A stretch of DNA of 64,000 nt, taken from Athripsodes cinereus (Eukaryota > Arthropoda > Insecta > Trichoptera > Leptoceridae). This document shows, piece after piece, positions 10,560 through 22,283 of the stretch. The DNA lies in contig OX388312.1 in assembly GCA_947579605.1 (NCBI GenBank), positions 2,852,001 through 2,916,000 on the forward strand. Direction: 5' to 3'. The notes beneath the pieces are model-generated. The model ran no database searches. It was not told the DNA's origin and was given only the letters and a program-made list of their open reading frames with translations. Position 1 is the first letter of the stretch. Each line of letters starts with the position of its first letter. A program made the position numbers and the translations under genes.

Positions 10560-11352
10560 AAGTAGAACATTTATAATTATTGCAGCGTGCACATGCATAA
10601 GGGAAAGGGAAAAGGATTTAGGAGTCAGATGCTAAATTCAATGAGAGGTAATGATTTTTGACAGCTTGTCTGAAAGAATTAAAGGTTGTTATCATCCTGA
10701 TTTTCGAAGGAAGATTGTTCCAACAGCGAGAACCATGAACAAGGAATGAGTTAGACAAAAAGCTTGTACTGTGTGCTGGAATTGCTAGAAGACGCTCTCT
10801 GTTAGATCGCAAAGGTAAACCATGACTCGCTAGATACTCGAATTTGACTTTAAGAAAGAATAGTACGTTTTTAATACTGAAGAAAAAAAAATTATGTGTC
10901 TACAATAATTATTTTATTGTGTCTTGACTTTTCAATATTTTTCATTGTATACAGTGTCTGTTACGCCCTTTCTATTGTATTAATGTTTTCCTTCTTGTTG
11001 TATTATTGTAATGTTGATGAACCCAACCAAGTGTAAGTAAAGGACCTACGGGAGATGTTGAAAAATAAATAAATATGGGGAGGACGCTAAAATTAAAGTT
11101 TTTAAAACTAGACATAGAATGTGAAGATCACGTCTTTGACGTATGTATAGTGGTCCACTTTAGCTGGTTTCCGTACGAGGTTATGTGATCAGTTTTTTTT
11201 AGGTTAAAACTATAACGGATTCCAGGGTTCTGAAGTCTCTCAACTTTAGTCAATAGAACCTTATTTAGATCAATGTAAGCAATGTCTGCATAGTCAAGGA
11301 TTGGTATTAATAAAGATTGAACGAATAGGTACCAATTAAAATTAATTACCAA
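10560..11352 (-). pseudogene. CR1/Jockey-like LINE, C-terminal relic
   Basis: The minus strand reads LLIPILDYADIAYIDLNK and KVERLQNPGIRY at 11352-11128. After an interruption at about 10865-11120 it continues FFLKVKFEYLASHGLPLRSN and SRCWNNLPSKIR...FRQAVKNHY at 10860-10618. This is the C-terminal tail of a LINE reverse transcriptase ORF. The interruption and an ATAAATAAATA tract inside it suggest a nested insertion. Confidence 0.65.
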
Positions 11353-11506
11353 TTAAAAAAAAAATGATTTTAAACAATATACCAGAATTAGCATTTCAAC
11401 AGTATTTAATAAAATTTATCAGTCAGAAAGTTAATATGGGTCAATATAAAAAAAAATCATAAAAATAGTATACTTATATAAAAAAAGTCTGACCTTACAC
11501 CTCAAT

Positions 11507-12010
11507 GTGTCGAACATTGCGAAATCGCTAGTGTACAATACCATCCTGGTACCGACACTTATGTATGCAAGCGAAACGTGGACATGGTTGAAGAGGGACG
11601 AAAGTGGAATAAATGCTGTGGAGATGAGATCGCTGAGGAGAATGGTCGGTAAAACGTTGCGTGATAGAGTGAGGAATGAGGATATTAGAAGAATGAGTGG
11701 AGGCAAGAGGAGTGTAGTGGATAGAATGTTTGTAAATAAATTGAGATGGTTTGGTAATGCGGAACGAATGGAAGAGGGAAGAATGACAAAGAGGATATAC
11801 TTGTCTGAAAGGAGGGGTGTGAGGAAGCGCGGACGTCCGAGAACCACATAGCTCGACCATGTAGTTCAAATTCTCAAGGACGGCCGTGTATTGAGTAAGA
11901 GAAATCGTCGTGAATTGTATGAATGTATAAAAAGCGAAACAAGTATGTAAGGACAGATCTATATGGCGTTCCGTTCTCTCTGCCTACCCCACTTGTGATA
12001 CAGCGTGAGC
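11507..12010 (+). pseudogene. RTE-like LINE, C-terminal fragment
   Basis: The frame from 11507 reads NTILVPTLMYASETWTWLKR, GINAVEMRSLRRMVGK and KLRWFGNAERMEE, then RGRPRTT and a stop. It continues in the same style (VVQILKDGRVLSKRNRRE) to a SLCLPHL end. It is the same family as the minus-strand relic at 32395-33400. 5'-truncated with stops, so not functional. Confidence 0.75.
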
Positions 12011-12289
12011 TGCGTGAGTATAATATAGTATTCTTACCTCGAACCATTTAAACAACTTGTGGATAATCACTGTGTCGGTGTTTAGGAAGAAATGTTCCGT
12101 AAAATTTAAAACAAATGTTTTATTCTACTACATCGTTTTTTATGGAGAGAGACGCCATTTTTTTTCCTTTAATTTTCATTTCTACAGGTTTTGACAATAA
12201 CATAGTATAACACAATTAGATTTGGCACTAACCCAATTACAGAATGCACATAGGTATATTAACATTTATATTGTATAGAACTAAGATTC

Positions 12290-12412
12290 TAAGATTAAAA
12301 GTGCATATTCATACGTCGTGTTAGTACCCATAATACAAGATTCATTTTATAGTTTGGGACTAGCTCGGTCTGTGTGAATTGTCTTTACATGTTATGTTAT
12401 GTTATATAGGTA
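12290..12412 (+). repeat. LINE 3' tail, GGGACTAGCTCGGT family
   Basis: CGTGTTAGTACCCATAATAC, then GGGACTAGCTCGGTCTGTG and a (ATGTT)n end. Reoccurs at 33857-33925 (+) and 41483-41570 (-). Confidence 0.65.
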
Positions 12413-13015
12413 CCTATAGTTCATCTATATTAAAAAACATCTATGACTGCACATCGCATTGGCCAAAAACTGTATTGATGTGCAAAGGAAATTTAAAGAG
12501 AAAAGAAAAACATTTATTTTGAACTTCAACTTGTGCGTCATAAATAAAGATGATTACGAAATCGCGCAAAGCAATTATTTTTTAAAATATGTTAATACTA
12601 AAATAGTTTTTCCTTTGCCATTAAAATATGCTGTTAATAAATGTTATCATTTGCAATTTTTTAACATTCAGAAATTATTTGAATAACTTCTAATTTGAAT
12701 ATTAAATGACGTTCAAACACGTGTTAAAATTAAATCACAATAAATAAAAAAAAACTATAAAATTATGAAACAAACAGAACAAACATTGGGACAGTTCACG
12801 CCGAGAACACCTCGACAATCTATTAATACGAGGGTATGAGCTTTGGAGCTGAAGAGGGTCGCATAGGATAGGGTGCAACGGAAGGAAGATGCAAGATTAT
12901 GCTGCAAACCAATCTACAGGAAACTGTTGTGCCTTGGACTTAGATAAAGCTCTCTGATCGCGTAAGAAACACTAAAGATCGGGAGTTTCGGATGTCGTCG
13001 AAAGAGTGGCAAGGT
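12413..13015 (+). other. unassigned; one short lysine-rich frame
   Basis: A 75-codon open frame at 12459-12686 (starts MAKNCIDVQRKFKEKRKTFI) has no recognised domain, no start context and no second copy in the window. A+T-rich DNA alone could produce it. Nothing else seen here. Confidence 0.3.
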
Positions 13016-13017
13016 TA

Positions 13018-13478
13018 ATGTGGTGTTCACATTTGACGAATATCGCCAGGACACCAAATTATCGTCAGCCATTTGAACCGTGTGAACAAAATGACAGCTA
13101 GTCTGAAACGATAAAAACTAGTAAAAACGATATCGTCTCAAGTTGACTACCTTTCAACTTTTTCTCTGGTTGAACGATTCGCGCATGCGTAGAAGTGCGC
13201 GGCGTCCGTATCTATGGTAACAAATTTATAACCTATAAATTTTATAATGATTCCTGCTTCGTGACAATTGTCTTTGTTGTTGGTTTGTGGCATTTGTTTC
13301 CTTTATTAAGAGGCACCTTATAACCTCTACTATAACATTTTCAACTAATAATAAACACTTCGCGATCTCCACGTCAACGTCCGCCATTTTGAAAACAACG
13401 TCAGTATGTCCAGAACGTCCTGAAACAGCATGAGTTTCATTATTAAAATCAAAAAAATTCACTCAGACATAATTTTAC
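13018..13478 (-). pseudogene. DNA transposon end with conserved coding start
   Basis: The minus strand encodes FKMADVDVEIAKCLLLVENV, then IVEVIRCLLIKETNATNQQQ. The opposite-strand copy at 49563-49962 encodes the same peptide with conservative changes. The shared outer end is GGTGTTCAC...CGAATATCGCC, followed by ACGATATCGTCTCAAGTTGA. It looks like the N-terminus of a transposase next to a terminal repeat, but I do not recognise the superfamily. Confidence 0.5.
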
Positions 13479-14084
13479 AGCGAGGGGAAAAGGCATCAAA
13501 CCACATAACCCCAAACATGCAACGTACGCGTAGATTATCTCTTTTACATGATGCTAAAGTTTGTCAGGACAAAAGTTTTAATCAACATTTTTTTTAAATT
13601 TTTTGCTTATAACTTGACAATTCCTGAATATTTTCTCTTAATTTTTTATGACATAATAAAAAAACTACATTACAAAAAGATGGTAAAATAATAGTGACAA
13701 TAATTTGATGTTTTCTTTATCCTACAGTTTTTTGCTTCTCCTATAAAATTTTACTTATGTGGTTTGGTGCCTTTGTCCTGAGCACAGTCGATATCATGGA
13801 TGATGTTGAACGACCTTTTAATATGAATCGCTGAACTCTTACAAAATACTTCTACTACCGCTACTATATTGTAGTAGTGAGTAGTGCCTTGAAGTGAGTA
13901 TCTCCTCCAAGGGACATTAAGGGTTGTGTAATTTTAGGGAGTATTTTGTCAGGGGGAGTTCTTCTAACAAACCCTGAGCCCCCGCCCTTGAAAAAAAATT
14001 GTTTTGTTGATTATGGATGGTAAAGGATCTCTGCTCTTGAAACATCCAGGGGAGAACGGTGGGAAAAACCCATAATGTGTACTA

Positions 14085-14175
14085 CTATACCATCACGGCA
14101 TATCCCACAATTGATGTAGCCAGCAGAACAGCTGCATGTAATAGACATGCAATCTGTCTTAAAAAATATTTCCTT
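14085..14175 (-). repeat. repeat family X, partial
   Basis: ACCATCACGGCATATCCCAC, GATGTAGCCAGCAGAAC and ATAGACATGCAATCTGTCTT match the family in reverse orientation. Confidence 0.65.
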
Positions 14176-14204
14176 TTAAAGGTAGAACACAATTGCATTA
14201 AAGT

Positions 14205-14420
14205 GTTTATCTTCTTCTCGTGCCGTATCAGGTCCCCCCGATGTTGGCAATCACTCTGGCGAAGGCTTCTCTATCTTGCGCGACCCGGAACAGCTCCCCC
14301 ATATGTCTCATCCCGGGTCAGTCTATTATGTTGCGCAGCCAAGACGTTTGCCTTCTACCAGGACCACGCTGCCCCTCAATCGTCCCCATCAGTATCAGCT
14401 GGAGCAAACTATGAGTATAC
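14205..14420 (-). repeat. LINE 3' coding/UTR scrap
   Basis: A G+C-richer block (GGTCCCCCCGATGTTGGCAA, then GCTTCTCTATCTTGCGCGAC) of the LINE 3' style also seen at 28985-29470 and 42150-42345. No intact frame. Confidence 0.45.
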
Positions 14421-14424
14421 ATAT

Positions 14425-14790
14425 TGAATTACCGATCAAGTATATCTTTGGTTATAAACTAGTGTTTATATCTGTACTAATTTGTATAATACTGAAATAT
14501 TTGTTGTTGTTATATTTTATATTGTGCCAACCTTACCTACTATTAAAAGGCCAGTGGGCCGTTGATGTATCAATAAATAAATAAATAAATAACCAAAGAT
14601 ATACTTGATCGGTAATTCAAGGAAAAAATCGCTCATGCAGCCGATCAAATTTTGCATCCAGTTTTATACTAACGTTGGTTGTAAGGCAATAGATTGCTAA
14701 TGGTTGAATGCCATCGATGTTGAACACAAAAAATCCGTTAAAATGTATTGCGCTGCAAGTAAAGTATGTCTATGTTTATAACCATATGAG
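14425..14790. mobile_element. MITE, GATCGGTAATT family, copy 1
   Basis: GAATTACCGATCAAGTATAT (14427) and its complement (14597) form an inverted pair around a LINE tail that ends in AATAAATAAATAAATAAC. The right part (CGCTCATGCAGCCGATCAAA to TGCGCTGCAAGTAAAGTATG) recurs at 54440-54580 (-) and 57050-57370 (+). Confidence 0.55.
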
Positions 14791-15320
14791 ATGCGATCGC
14801 TAAGAAGAATGGTTGATAAAACGTTGCTTTATTGGCTGAGGAAATGAACTGATGATACGAGAATGAACCACAGAATTCCATACAAAACCTAGAACCGTGA
14901 CTCATTTACAAAAGTGAGGCAAAAAATCTATGAATTTTGGACAGACTGGTTGGCGCAAGCGTGTGGTGTTTCCTACATTTTATGAAGTATTTCTCGCATT
15001 TTTATAAAAATATATCATTCTTACATTTATAAAAACGTAATTGGACAATTTTTGAAGTTCTTGTCGACGTTTTAAGCGATTTACCACACTTTTTTTCGCC
15101 AACCAATGGTGCCTCACTTTATTACAATGAAAATACCTACATACGAGTACTCCATCTAGGTAAGTAGTATATATATATAAAAATCTATGGAATGAACTGA
15201 TGTCAGAGGAGTGTTTACTGTTGTGGATAGAATTCGTGTAAGTTAGTTACGATGATTTGGAAATGTGGAATGAATGGACCATGAAAGGATTGCGAAGAGA
15301 ATTTATTTGTAACATTTAAC
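14785..15320 (+). repeat. decayed RTE-like LINE scraps
   Basis: 14788-14860 (ATGAGATGCGATCGCTAAGA) and 15215-15300 match the RSLRRM and RWFGN regions of the LINE fragment at 11507-12010, heavily mutated. The stretch between has no recognisable content. Confidence 0.45.
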
Positions 15321-15594
15321 TAAACAGCTTCTCCAAAATTGCTGTGTATTTATTAGGTACTCAACATGCTGTCAGATATAAAAATACACAAAATAATATA
15401 TATTAATGATGTTGTGATTCAGATATACAGTAAAATAATTAAATAATAATTATAAGTGATATATCTTATAATAGTGTTAATGTGATAAATAAAATAGTAT
15501 ATTGCCAGTAATTACTGACATAAATACAGATAAAAATATAAGTAATAAAAATGGCAACCTCTAATATAAAACAAATTGAAGATTTTTATTTATC

Positions 15595-15700
15595 TTATTT
15601 TTAATTTTATTCTTTACTGTACATTGGCTGTAACATCAATCATATCAAATTTTCAGGTATACAATTCAATGCACAGAAGGCGAGCTTATCGCTGGATTGT
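15595..15700 (-). repeat. LINE 3' tail, GGGCGAGTTTATCGC family
   Basis: TTTATTCTTTACTGTACATTGG then CACAGAAGGCGAGCTTATCG, shortened relative to the copy at 9412-9600. Confidence 0.55.
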
Positions 15701-15717
15701 GTTAGGTTCCAATCCAA

Positions 15718-16519
15718 CTATTAGCTGGATGCACACGTATAGATTTATCTGTACAATTAGAACAATATATCTCTGATTTGTCAAATCTTAGAGATAAATT
15801 TGCAGGTTAGTGTTGTCTATAAAAACTGAAAGAAAAACGATAAATTGGTCATGAATAGGGACAGATAAATTGGTCCATTTTATCTGTGATGCAATACACA
15901 CAAGAAGATCGATCGGTGGTGCCGGTGGCAGATAAATCGTACCAATGTACCCTTTACTAAAGACAACAAGAAGTTAAAAGTATTTTCATTCATGCGTAAG
16001 TACATAATTCTTAAAATCATCAGGATCATCTTCTCGTATCACTTTCAAAAACTGCATGTGATCCAGATGTTTCCTCCATAACCACGTTTTAACCAACTTT
16101 GTTCGACTTTTACTTCTTCTGAGCCATTTTACGGTGTAAAACCCATCATTCCAAGGAAAAGCAGGATACTAATATTATGGTAACGTACGTCTACGTTCAT
16201 TGACATAATAAGTCCAGGTGTAAAAACAACGGGAACCCTGACGATGTTTATACCTAACTGATATTATCGGTCAAATTTTATGGAAATCCAAAAGATCAGC
16301 GATCGTATAAATATCTTTTAAATTTTAAAGATAAATCGTTTGTTCAGCATAGGTTAGGTACATGTATCAAATTAACTGACCGACAAATTAGTTACACAAA
16401 ATCGCTCAGATAAATTTGCTTGTTAGTGTCAAAAGACCGATTTATCTTAACGATATTTTAAACCAATTTATATGCCGATTTATTGGTACGATTTATCGGT
16501 GAGATTTATCTTTACGTGT
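15718..16519. mobile_element. inverted-repeat DNA element, left portion
   Basis: The left terminal repeat reads AGCTGGATGCACACGTATAG. Its partner is split: ATTTATCTTTACGTGT just before 16520 and GTATCCAGCTA from 24621. GATAAAT/ATTTATC motifs recur throughout (about 15780, 15835, 15870, 15925, 16330, 16410, 16440, 16490), a subterminal-repeat pattern. The element was roughly 0.8 kb before the LTR element entered its right terminal repeat. No transposase frame. Confidence 0.7.
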
Positions 16520-18852
16520 TGTGATGATCCTACCTATTTTAAACCATTCTAAGCTCCGAATTTGCAACATCCTAGCTTCTAAACTATACCTACTGTAATA
16601 ATTGATTCCCAAACTAGAAGTGACAACCCTATTCAGCTAGCTAAGAATTGTATGAATTTTCGCATTGTTGCAAATATACGTACGAAATATCGCATTCCTA
16701 ATTGAATTAATTAACGAATTTTGGCCTTTCGTGATCGTCTCGATTTATCTATTAACTATTTTCATAGATTTGGACCCAGTACGTTGTGTTTTGACGATAA
16801 TTTTACCTACGTTGTGTATTTTTAAAAACGCAAAATAAGTCACCTGAAATATACATTTCAATAATCAAAAAGAACAACAAAATCACAAAATCAATAAAAC
16901 AATTTAAACATGAATTATGATACATATTAACTCTGAGATCAACTTTGACGTCAGATCACTTACCTTGAGATACTGTAAAATAACATAATAAAAGTAGTGC
17001 ACAGTAAGACATAAAATACAACTTAACAATCATTATAACATAAAATTCAAATAATATTATTCTATATCATTACGAGAATGTTGTATGGTAACTGGTTGCC
17101 GATCTATGTCCCTACATAAGATAACCATTTCATAGTACCTATAACCAATGTATGTATGTTCTACAACATAACATACCTACTAATTCGTTGAGTCGAAAGG
17201 ACAGTGGCGCACCCAAAAACATAACTTTATTACTTTTGAATAATAATTAAATTTCAACACGATTGCTATGACATCATTTTCAGAGACTAACTACCATGTT
17301 AGTTAATGCATGGAAAGCATGCTGTGTCCATGCTGAAGGAGCGCCACCTTCGCTCCCTCACGTCTCAAAACTCGCCATGCCGTACTTTGAGCCCGAGTGC
17401 ACTAATCTACACCCCGAATATATAAAATAATATATAATATGTATACTCATTTGAACATGCAGCTATATATAATAAGAATAATTATAAATATATGTTAAGA
17501 AGCTTTGTCATGGACCCTGGCGGGAAACGGGGCAAGACCCGCATTGACCCTTGTCTCGAAAGCTGAATCGAAGAGATGGGCGCAGGGCTTGCTAACGGTA
17601 CACCTACATTTCGAAGCAGGGTAAGGACTGAATTTGTTAGTATATAATATATAATTCTACAAAGCACATAATACGTCTCGTGCATAATTGTATAATAATA
17701 ATGATAAATATGTGGTTACGAATAGATCAGTCCCACACTATAGACACAAGGTAGCTAGTCTAGCGTCGATAGGCAGAAAGGATCCATATCCATAAGGTAA
17801 TCTCGACAAGATTTAGCTATAAAAGATCACATATTTATGGTGAGGAGAATTTAGGAATCATGTAAGTCAAATAAAAATATATTAAGACCAATAAATACAT
17901 AAATATTACTTATGATTAGTGTCATGCAAAATGTCAAATTTGTTCCTTCCATGATATCGCAGCAACTACAGCATGTTGAATAAGTAGAAAAATCCAGTAA
18001 GTTCGGAGACTACAATGACATTCGATGATAAAATATGTAATTAAATTAATAATCAAATAATATCCTGCTCAACAGACAACTTCTCTCCAAACTGCATAAT
18101 CTTTCGTTATGGTAAAATAAATTAAATGAAAATATAATATCGGTACGCCACTGCCATCGGTCTAGTTGTAGGTGTGTCGGGCGGCGCTATATAAAATCGG
18201 TAACAAGTACATACATACATACAAATATACTGAAAATAAATGTACATATAACAAATAATTCCTTTGTTTTCAAAATCTGTAAAATTAAATAAATCCTTGT
18301 GTACGACGACTACTTTGTAGACAACAATATCCTTCTAAATATCACGACACCTAGATATAAATAAATTAATAATATTGAAAAATCTTATCTTATGACAGCT
18401 GGCAGGATCACGGATTTTAAAATGTTAATTAAAAGTAATTTAGGATGATCTATATATATTCCCAAATGTGGAAATATCACTAAAATATAGTGTACTAACT
18501 ACTATGAAGGTGGGTAAATAAATATTAAAATATATCGAATTCAAACACTGAGATTAATATGATTGAGTCCCACCTCTCCTAGGCTCAAAACTAAACTGCC
18601 ACGAGTCATCTATCCTCCCTCTTCAGGTACTGAAAAATGTCGACCCAAAGCAACAAAAAAAAAACTACATCCATCTCTTTATGACACACACCAAAATATA
18701 CCTGTCTCTGTCTCCTACATAGATAGATAGATCATCATCATCCACTTGAAATTAAACTAAGTTTCATTCCTATATTAATTACCTACTACAAATATTCGAT
18801 CTAGGTATATAAAAATAATATATACCGTCTTGTATATATTCATTTCATGACA
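16520..18852 (-). repeat. 3' LTR (element on minus strand)
   Basis: Starts TGTGATGATCC and ends TTCATGACA on the plus strand, the TG...CA form. It contains a short 67-codon minus frame at 17482-17685, duplicated in the other LTR, which shows no known domain and is probably chance. I could not identify promoter or polyadenylation signals with confidence. Confidence 0.9.
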
Positions 18853-18860
18853 TCCCCCCC
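18853..18860 (-). promoter_or_regulatory. polypurine tract of the LTR element
   Basis: The plus strand reads TCCCCCCC directly after the left LTR, i.e. GGGGGGGA ending at the LTR on the minus strand. This is the expected plus-strand primer position. Confidence 0.75.
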
Positions 18861-21800
18861 TGGAGATTACGCTGAAGACAAAATGGCTGAGGCATTATCT
18901 CACAACCAATTATTTATTTTCTAATTATTTTTCATAATTATTTAATTCCAACTTTCGAGTCCGTCCCTGTTTATTCCGATAGGTCATAGGTACCTCGTCA
19001 ACTGTGTTCCTCTATTCAAGTCATCAATAATAATACACCCCAAACGCATCCACTTGAGAAATACTCGTTCAATATTATTGTCCCAACACAACATAATATT
19101 TTAATATTCTGTTATATTTTATTATTTCGGTCTCGTTATTATTTTATGTCATAACATCTATAGAACATAAAATAATAATAACAAAATTGTCCCTACACCT
19201 TCAATATCCAAGTTGCATTTTGTTAAAATTCCCTTTCATGTAATCATGTTCACACATCATTATAATTATCCATAGTACTTGTGGTTTCCTATAGTCCATA
19301 TATGCATTCCTCAGGGTGATCCAATTCGCTGGTAACACCAATCTTGTACTACTCGCCAGATGTCTCATATCCATGATTCCTTTGCCGATGCAGCCAGTAG
19401 TCCTGCAGCACACAAATAGATACGCAAATCGTCCTCTCCGTACCGACACAAATTCAAGACATTCAAAAACGGCGGCAAACCTCATCGCTGAATCCAAGAT
19501 GCTAAATGTCTTAATTTCCTAGAACACCCGTCCTCCCACAGGACATACGAAGACTCACGGAAAAAAGTGGGAGACCAATTCTCCACCGGCAACCCATCCT
19601 AAATAACCATTCATCTCTCAGCACCATCACGCTGCGTCTCAGATGGGGTAGGCAGAGAGAAACGATTGACAAATCCCTCCATCCTGGCCTACATCCTTCG
19701 TTTCCACTACTGTCATACAATTTCTCACAGAATGCAACCCGATTTCTCCTAGTCAACACGCAGCCGTCCATAAGAATTTGATCCACGTGATCAAGTCACA
19801 TAATTCTGCAAGTTGAGCAACATCCTCCAGCTAACCAACAAAATTCGTGATAATGTGTTGACAATGTGCCTAAATAACATCAAACGCGAACAGCTAACTC
19901 AAAATACCTATAATTACGTACCTAAAATAAATCACCCATAATAAAACCACAAATAATTAAGAGGAAGATAACGTACTATGTTCTTGAACATCCAGGGGTA
20001 AGTGGTGGGAACCCCTCCCTCAATGTGTTTACGCACATTCACGCATATAAGATACATAACACAATATTTAAACGAGTTGCATTGACAATATCTACATAAT
20101 ACATCCCAATATGTTATTCTATAATAGGTACGTAGAATTCCCCTTGTCTCCAATATTACAGTAACCAAATGTATATACCTACATATTAGGTATTTATAAA
20201 TGAATCGTCCTCATTCATTTCAAAGGTCCTGAAAAAATCTATTTCAAACTATCACACACACAACTAAATATAATATATTTACACACAACTATAACCACAA
20301 AGGTACATATCATAATATTCGTTCCACTTGTAAAATAATAATAACTAAACACTTTATAGTTCACATTTTCACTCTAACACTATTGAATAATATTATTACA
20401 ATATTTGACACCACAATTTTAAAATTATAACACATTAAATTTTAAATAATATTCCATTTGTAACATCGATAGATCCGCAAGTGAATCTCAACCTGTTACA
20501 TCATAGCGTTGTCCTTTCTTCTTACATTAGTCCTCTCCAGCAATTTATGTTATTGTACACCACTCTCTTTTGGGTTAACAGAGAGGATCCAATGCTACAT
20601 AATCTCATCACATCACCCTTCTGGCCTCCAATAAAACTACTATCATCGCTGTCCAAACTTTTCACCAAGTTTCTTGCAAGTAAATCATGTTGGTATCCTA
20701 CCAACAGATATTCAACTCAAATATTTCCTATATAACCTCGTATACTTTATGTCTCAGATTTCCTTGTTCCATTCATACAATATCATCAAATCAGTCCTAT
20801 AGTTTAACCCCTGATTGCATACATCCCGTTAGGTACTATAATATACCATATACCTTTCTGCTTGCATCTTTATTTAAAACTATAGTTTTTTTTGTCATTC
20901 CAGTAATAATATTATTTCCTATCTCGTTCTTGGTTTAGAATAATATAACGTTTTAATCATTATTATATCCTAGGATTCATAGGTTGTAGGTACATCTTAT
21001 TTTTCTTTTTGGAAGACGATGTATTATATCGGCAAACATCAACCTCTTTTCTCCTTAGAACATTTCCATAAATGAGTATTCTCTTGTCCTCAATTTTGAA
21101 ATGATAGATACCACCTTTCAGGGTATACAAAGAGTTCCAACGTTTCCTAAAACTCAAGATCCTGGAATGCCCCTCCTGGTTTAAAAGAGTCTGCTTTCCG
21201 TGTAGACTGTCTTCCCTCTAAGCCGATCATTCCCCACTTAGCCTGTAAGAATGAATATTCACTATTTCTTCCAGCTAACCGTTTAACATATAACTGTAAA
21301 AATAATCACCTAAATCGTGATTTTATCAAAACCCATCATTCGATTATTACCTATATACTTATCCGCTTCATTCATATATTGTATTATGTATGTTATCAGA
21401 TACTCATAAAATCTGGTCTAATATTATTTCAAACTCAATAATATATTCACCATTCATACCTCGATCATAAATTTATTTCACACCCCAAATAATTAACTTG
21501 ACAGAATTCTAAAAGTTTAAAAACAAAACACTTAACTTACAAATACTGTAAATGTTAAGACCATATTCCTCAAGAAATAATAATACCTATTATAATTAGG
21601 TACAATTCTAATCCTTAACAAACATCCACTTGATACATATAACTAACATCAATCTATATACCTATTATTTATCCATTTTACTCAAATACTACAATATCTA
21701 AAAATCCTAAAAACTCTAGTCATATACCCATATACATAAAATACACTTCGCATACATAATACCCATGTTTACAAGTCTACTTGGGAATATAATATTCCAT

Positions 21801-22263
21801 TTTTCTAACACCCAATCTTCTTATGAAAGTACATATTTTTGGTACCTATATACATTATTGAATAAACTAAAGAACTATTCATAAGGACATAATTCCAAAT
21901 GAACTCTTAAGGGTTCACCATTCTTATGTATAATGTAAGATATATACCTATAGATAGACAAACATAAATATAATATCATGTTGCCTAATTCGACTAACAC
22001 TATAATCCATGGATAACCAACCCGCGGTTCTCGAAGTAAAAATCATCAACCAATTTTCTCACTACATCTACCAAGTATAAATTTTATTCCTCCCCTCAAA
22101 AACCAAACACATTCCTCTGTCCATAACCCAGTTCTACTCCTCAAAACCCATTTATGCTCTCCCCCCCTCCAATATTCATGATTTTAGTTATTTATCATCG
22201 CAAACCCAAAACCCACTTCTACTCCGTAAAACCCAGTTTATGTCTGCAATGACAGACATAATA
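18861..22263 (-). other. non-coding interior of the LTR element
   Basis: No long frame on either strand; the longest are below 100 codons and show no retroviral or retrotransposon domain. Two scraps of other repeats are embedded: family X at about 19375-19620 (CGTCCTCTCCGTACC, AAACCTCATCGCTGAATCC) and an RTE-like LINE 3' scrap at about 19620-19800. The rest is unique A+T-rich DNA. Confidence 0.7.
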
Positions 22264-22281
22264 TTCTGGTCCAAGGCACCA
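22264..22281 (-). promoter_or_regulatory. primer-binding-site-like sequence
   Basis: Minus strand: TGGTGCCTTGGACCAGAA, two bases inside the LTR edge. TGG at this point pairs with the CCA end of a tRNA; I could not identify which tRNA. Confidence 0.6.
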
Positions 22282-22283
22282 TT

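Noticed and set aside
11431..11869. Long minus-strand frames
   Set aside because: They are antisense shadows of the plus-strand RTE-like fragment, whose translation matches known LINE motifs.
17482..17685. A 67-codon minus-strand frame present identically in both LTRs (also 23246-23449)
   Set aside because: Its duplication follows from LTR duplication. No domain, and conservation cannot be inferred from two identical copies.
19511..19786. A minus-strand 91-codon frame in the LTR element interior considered as gag
   Set aside because: It reads through RTE-like 3' and family X scraps; no gag or nucleocapsid motif.
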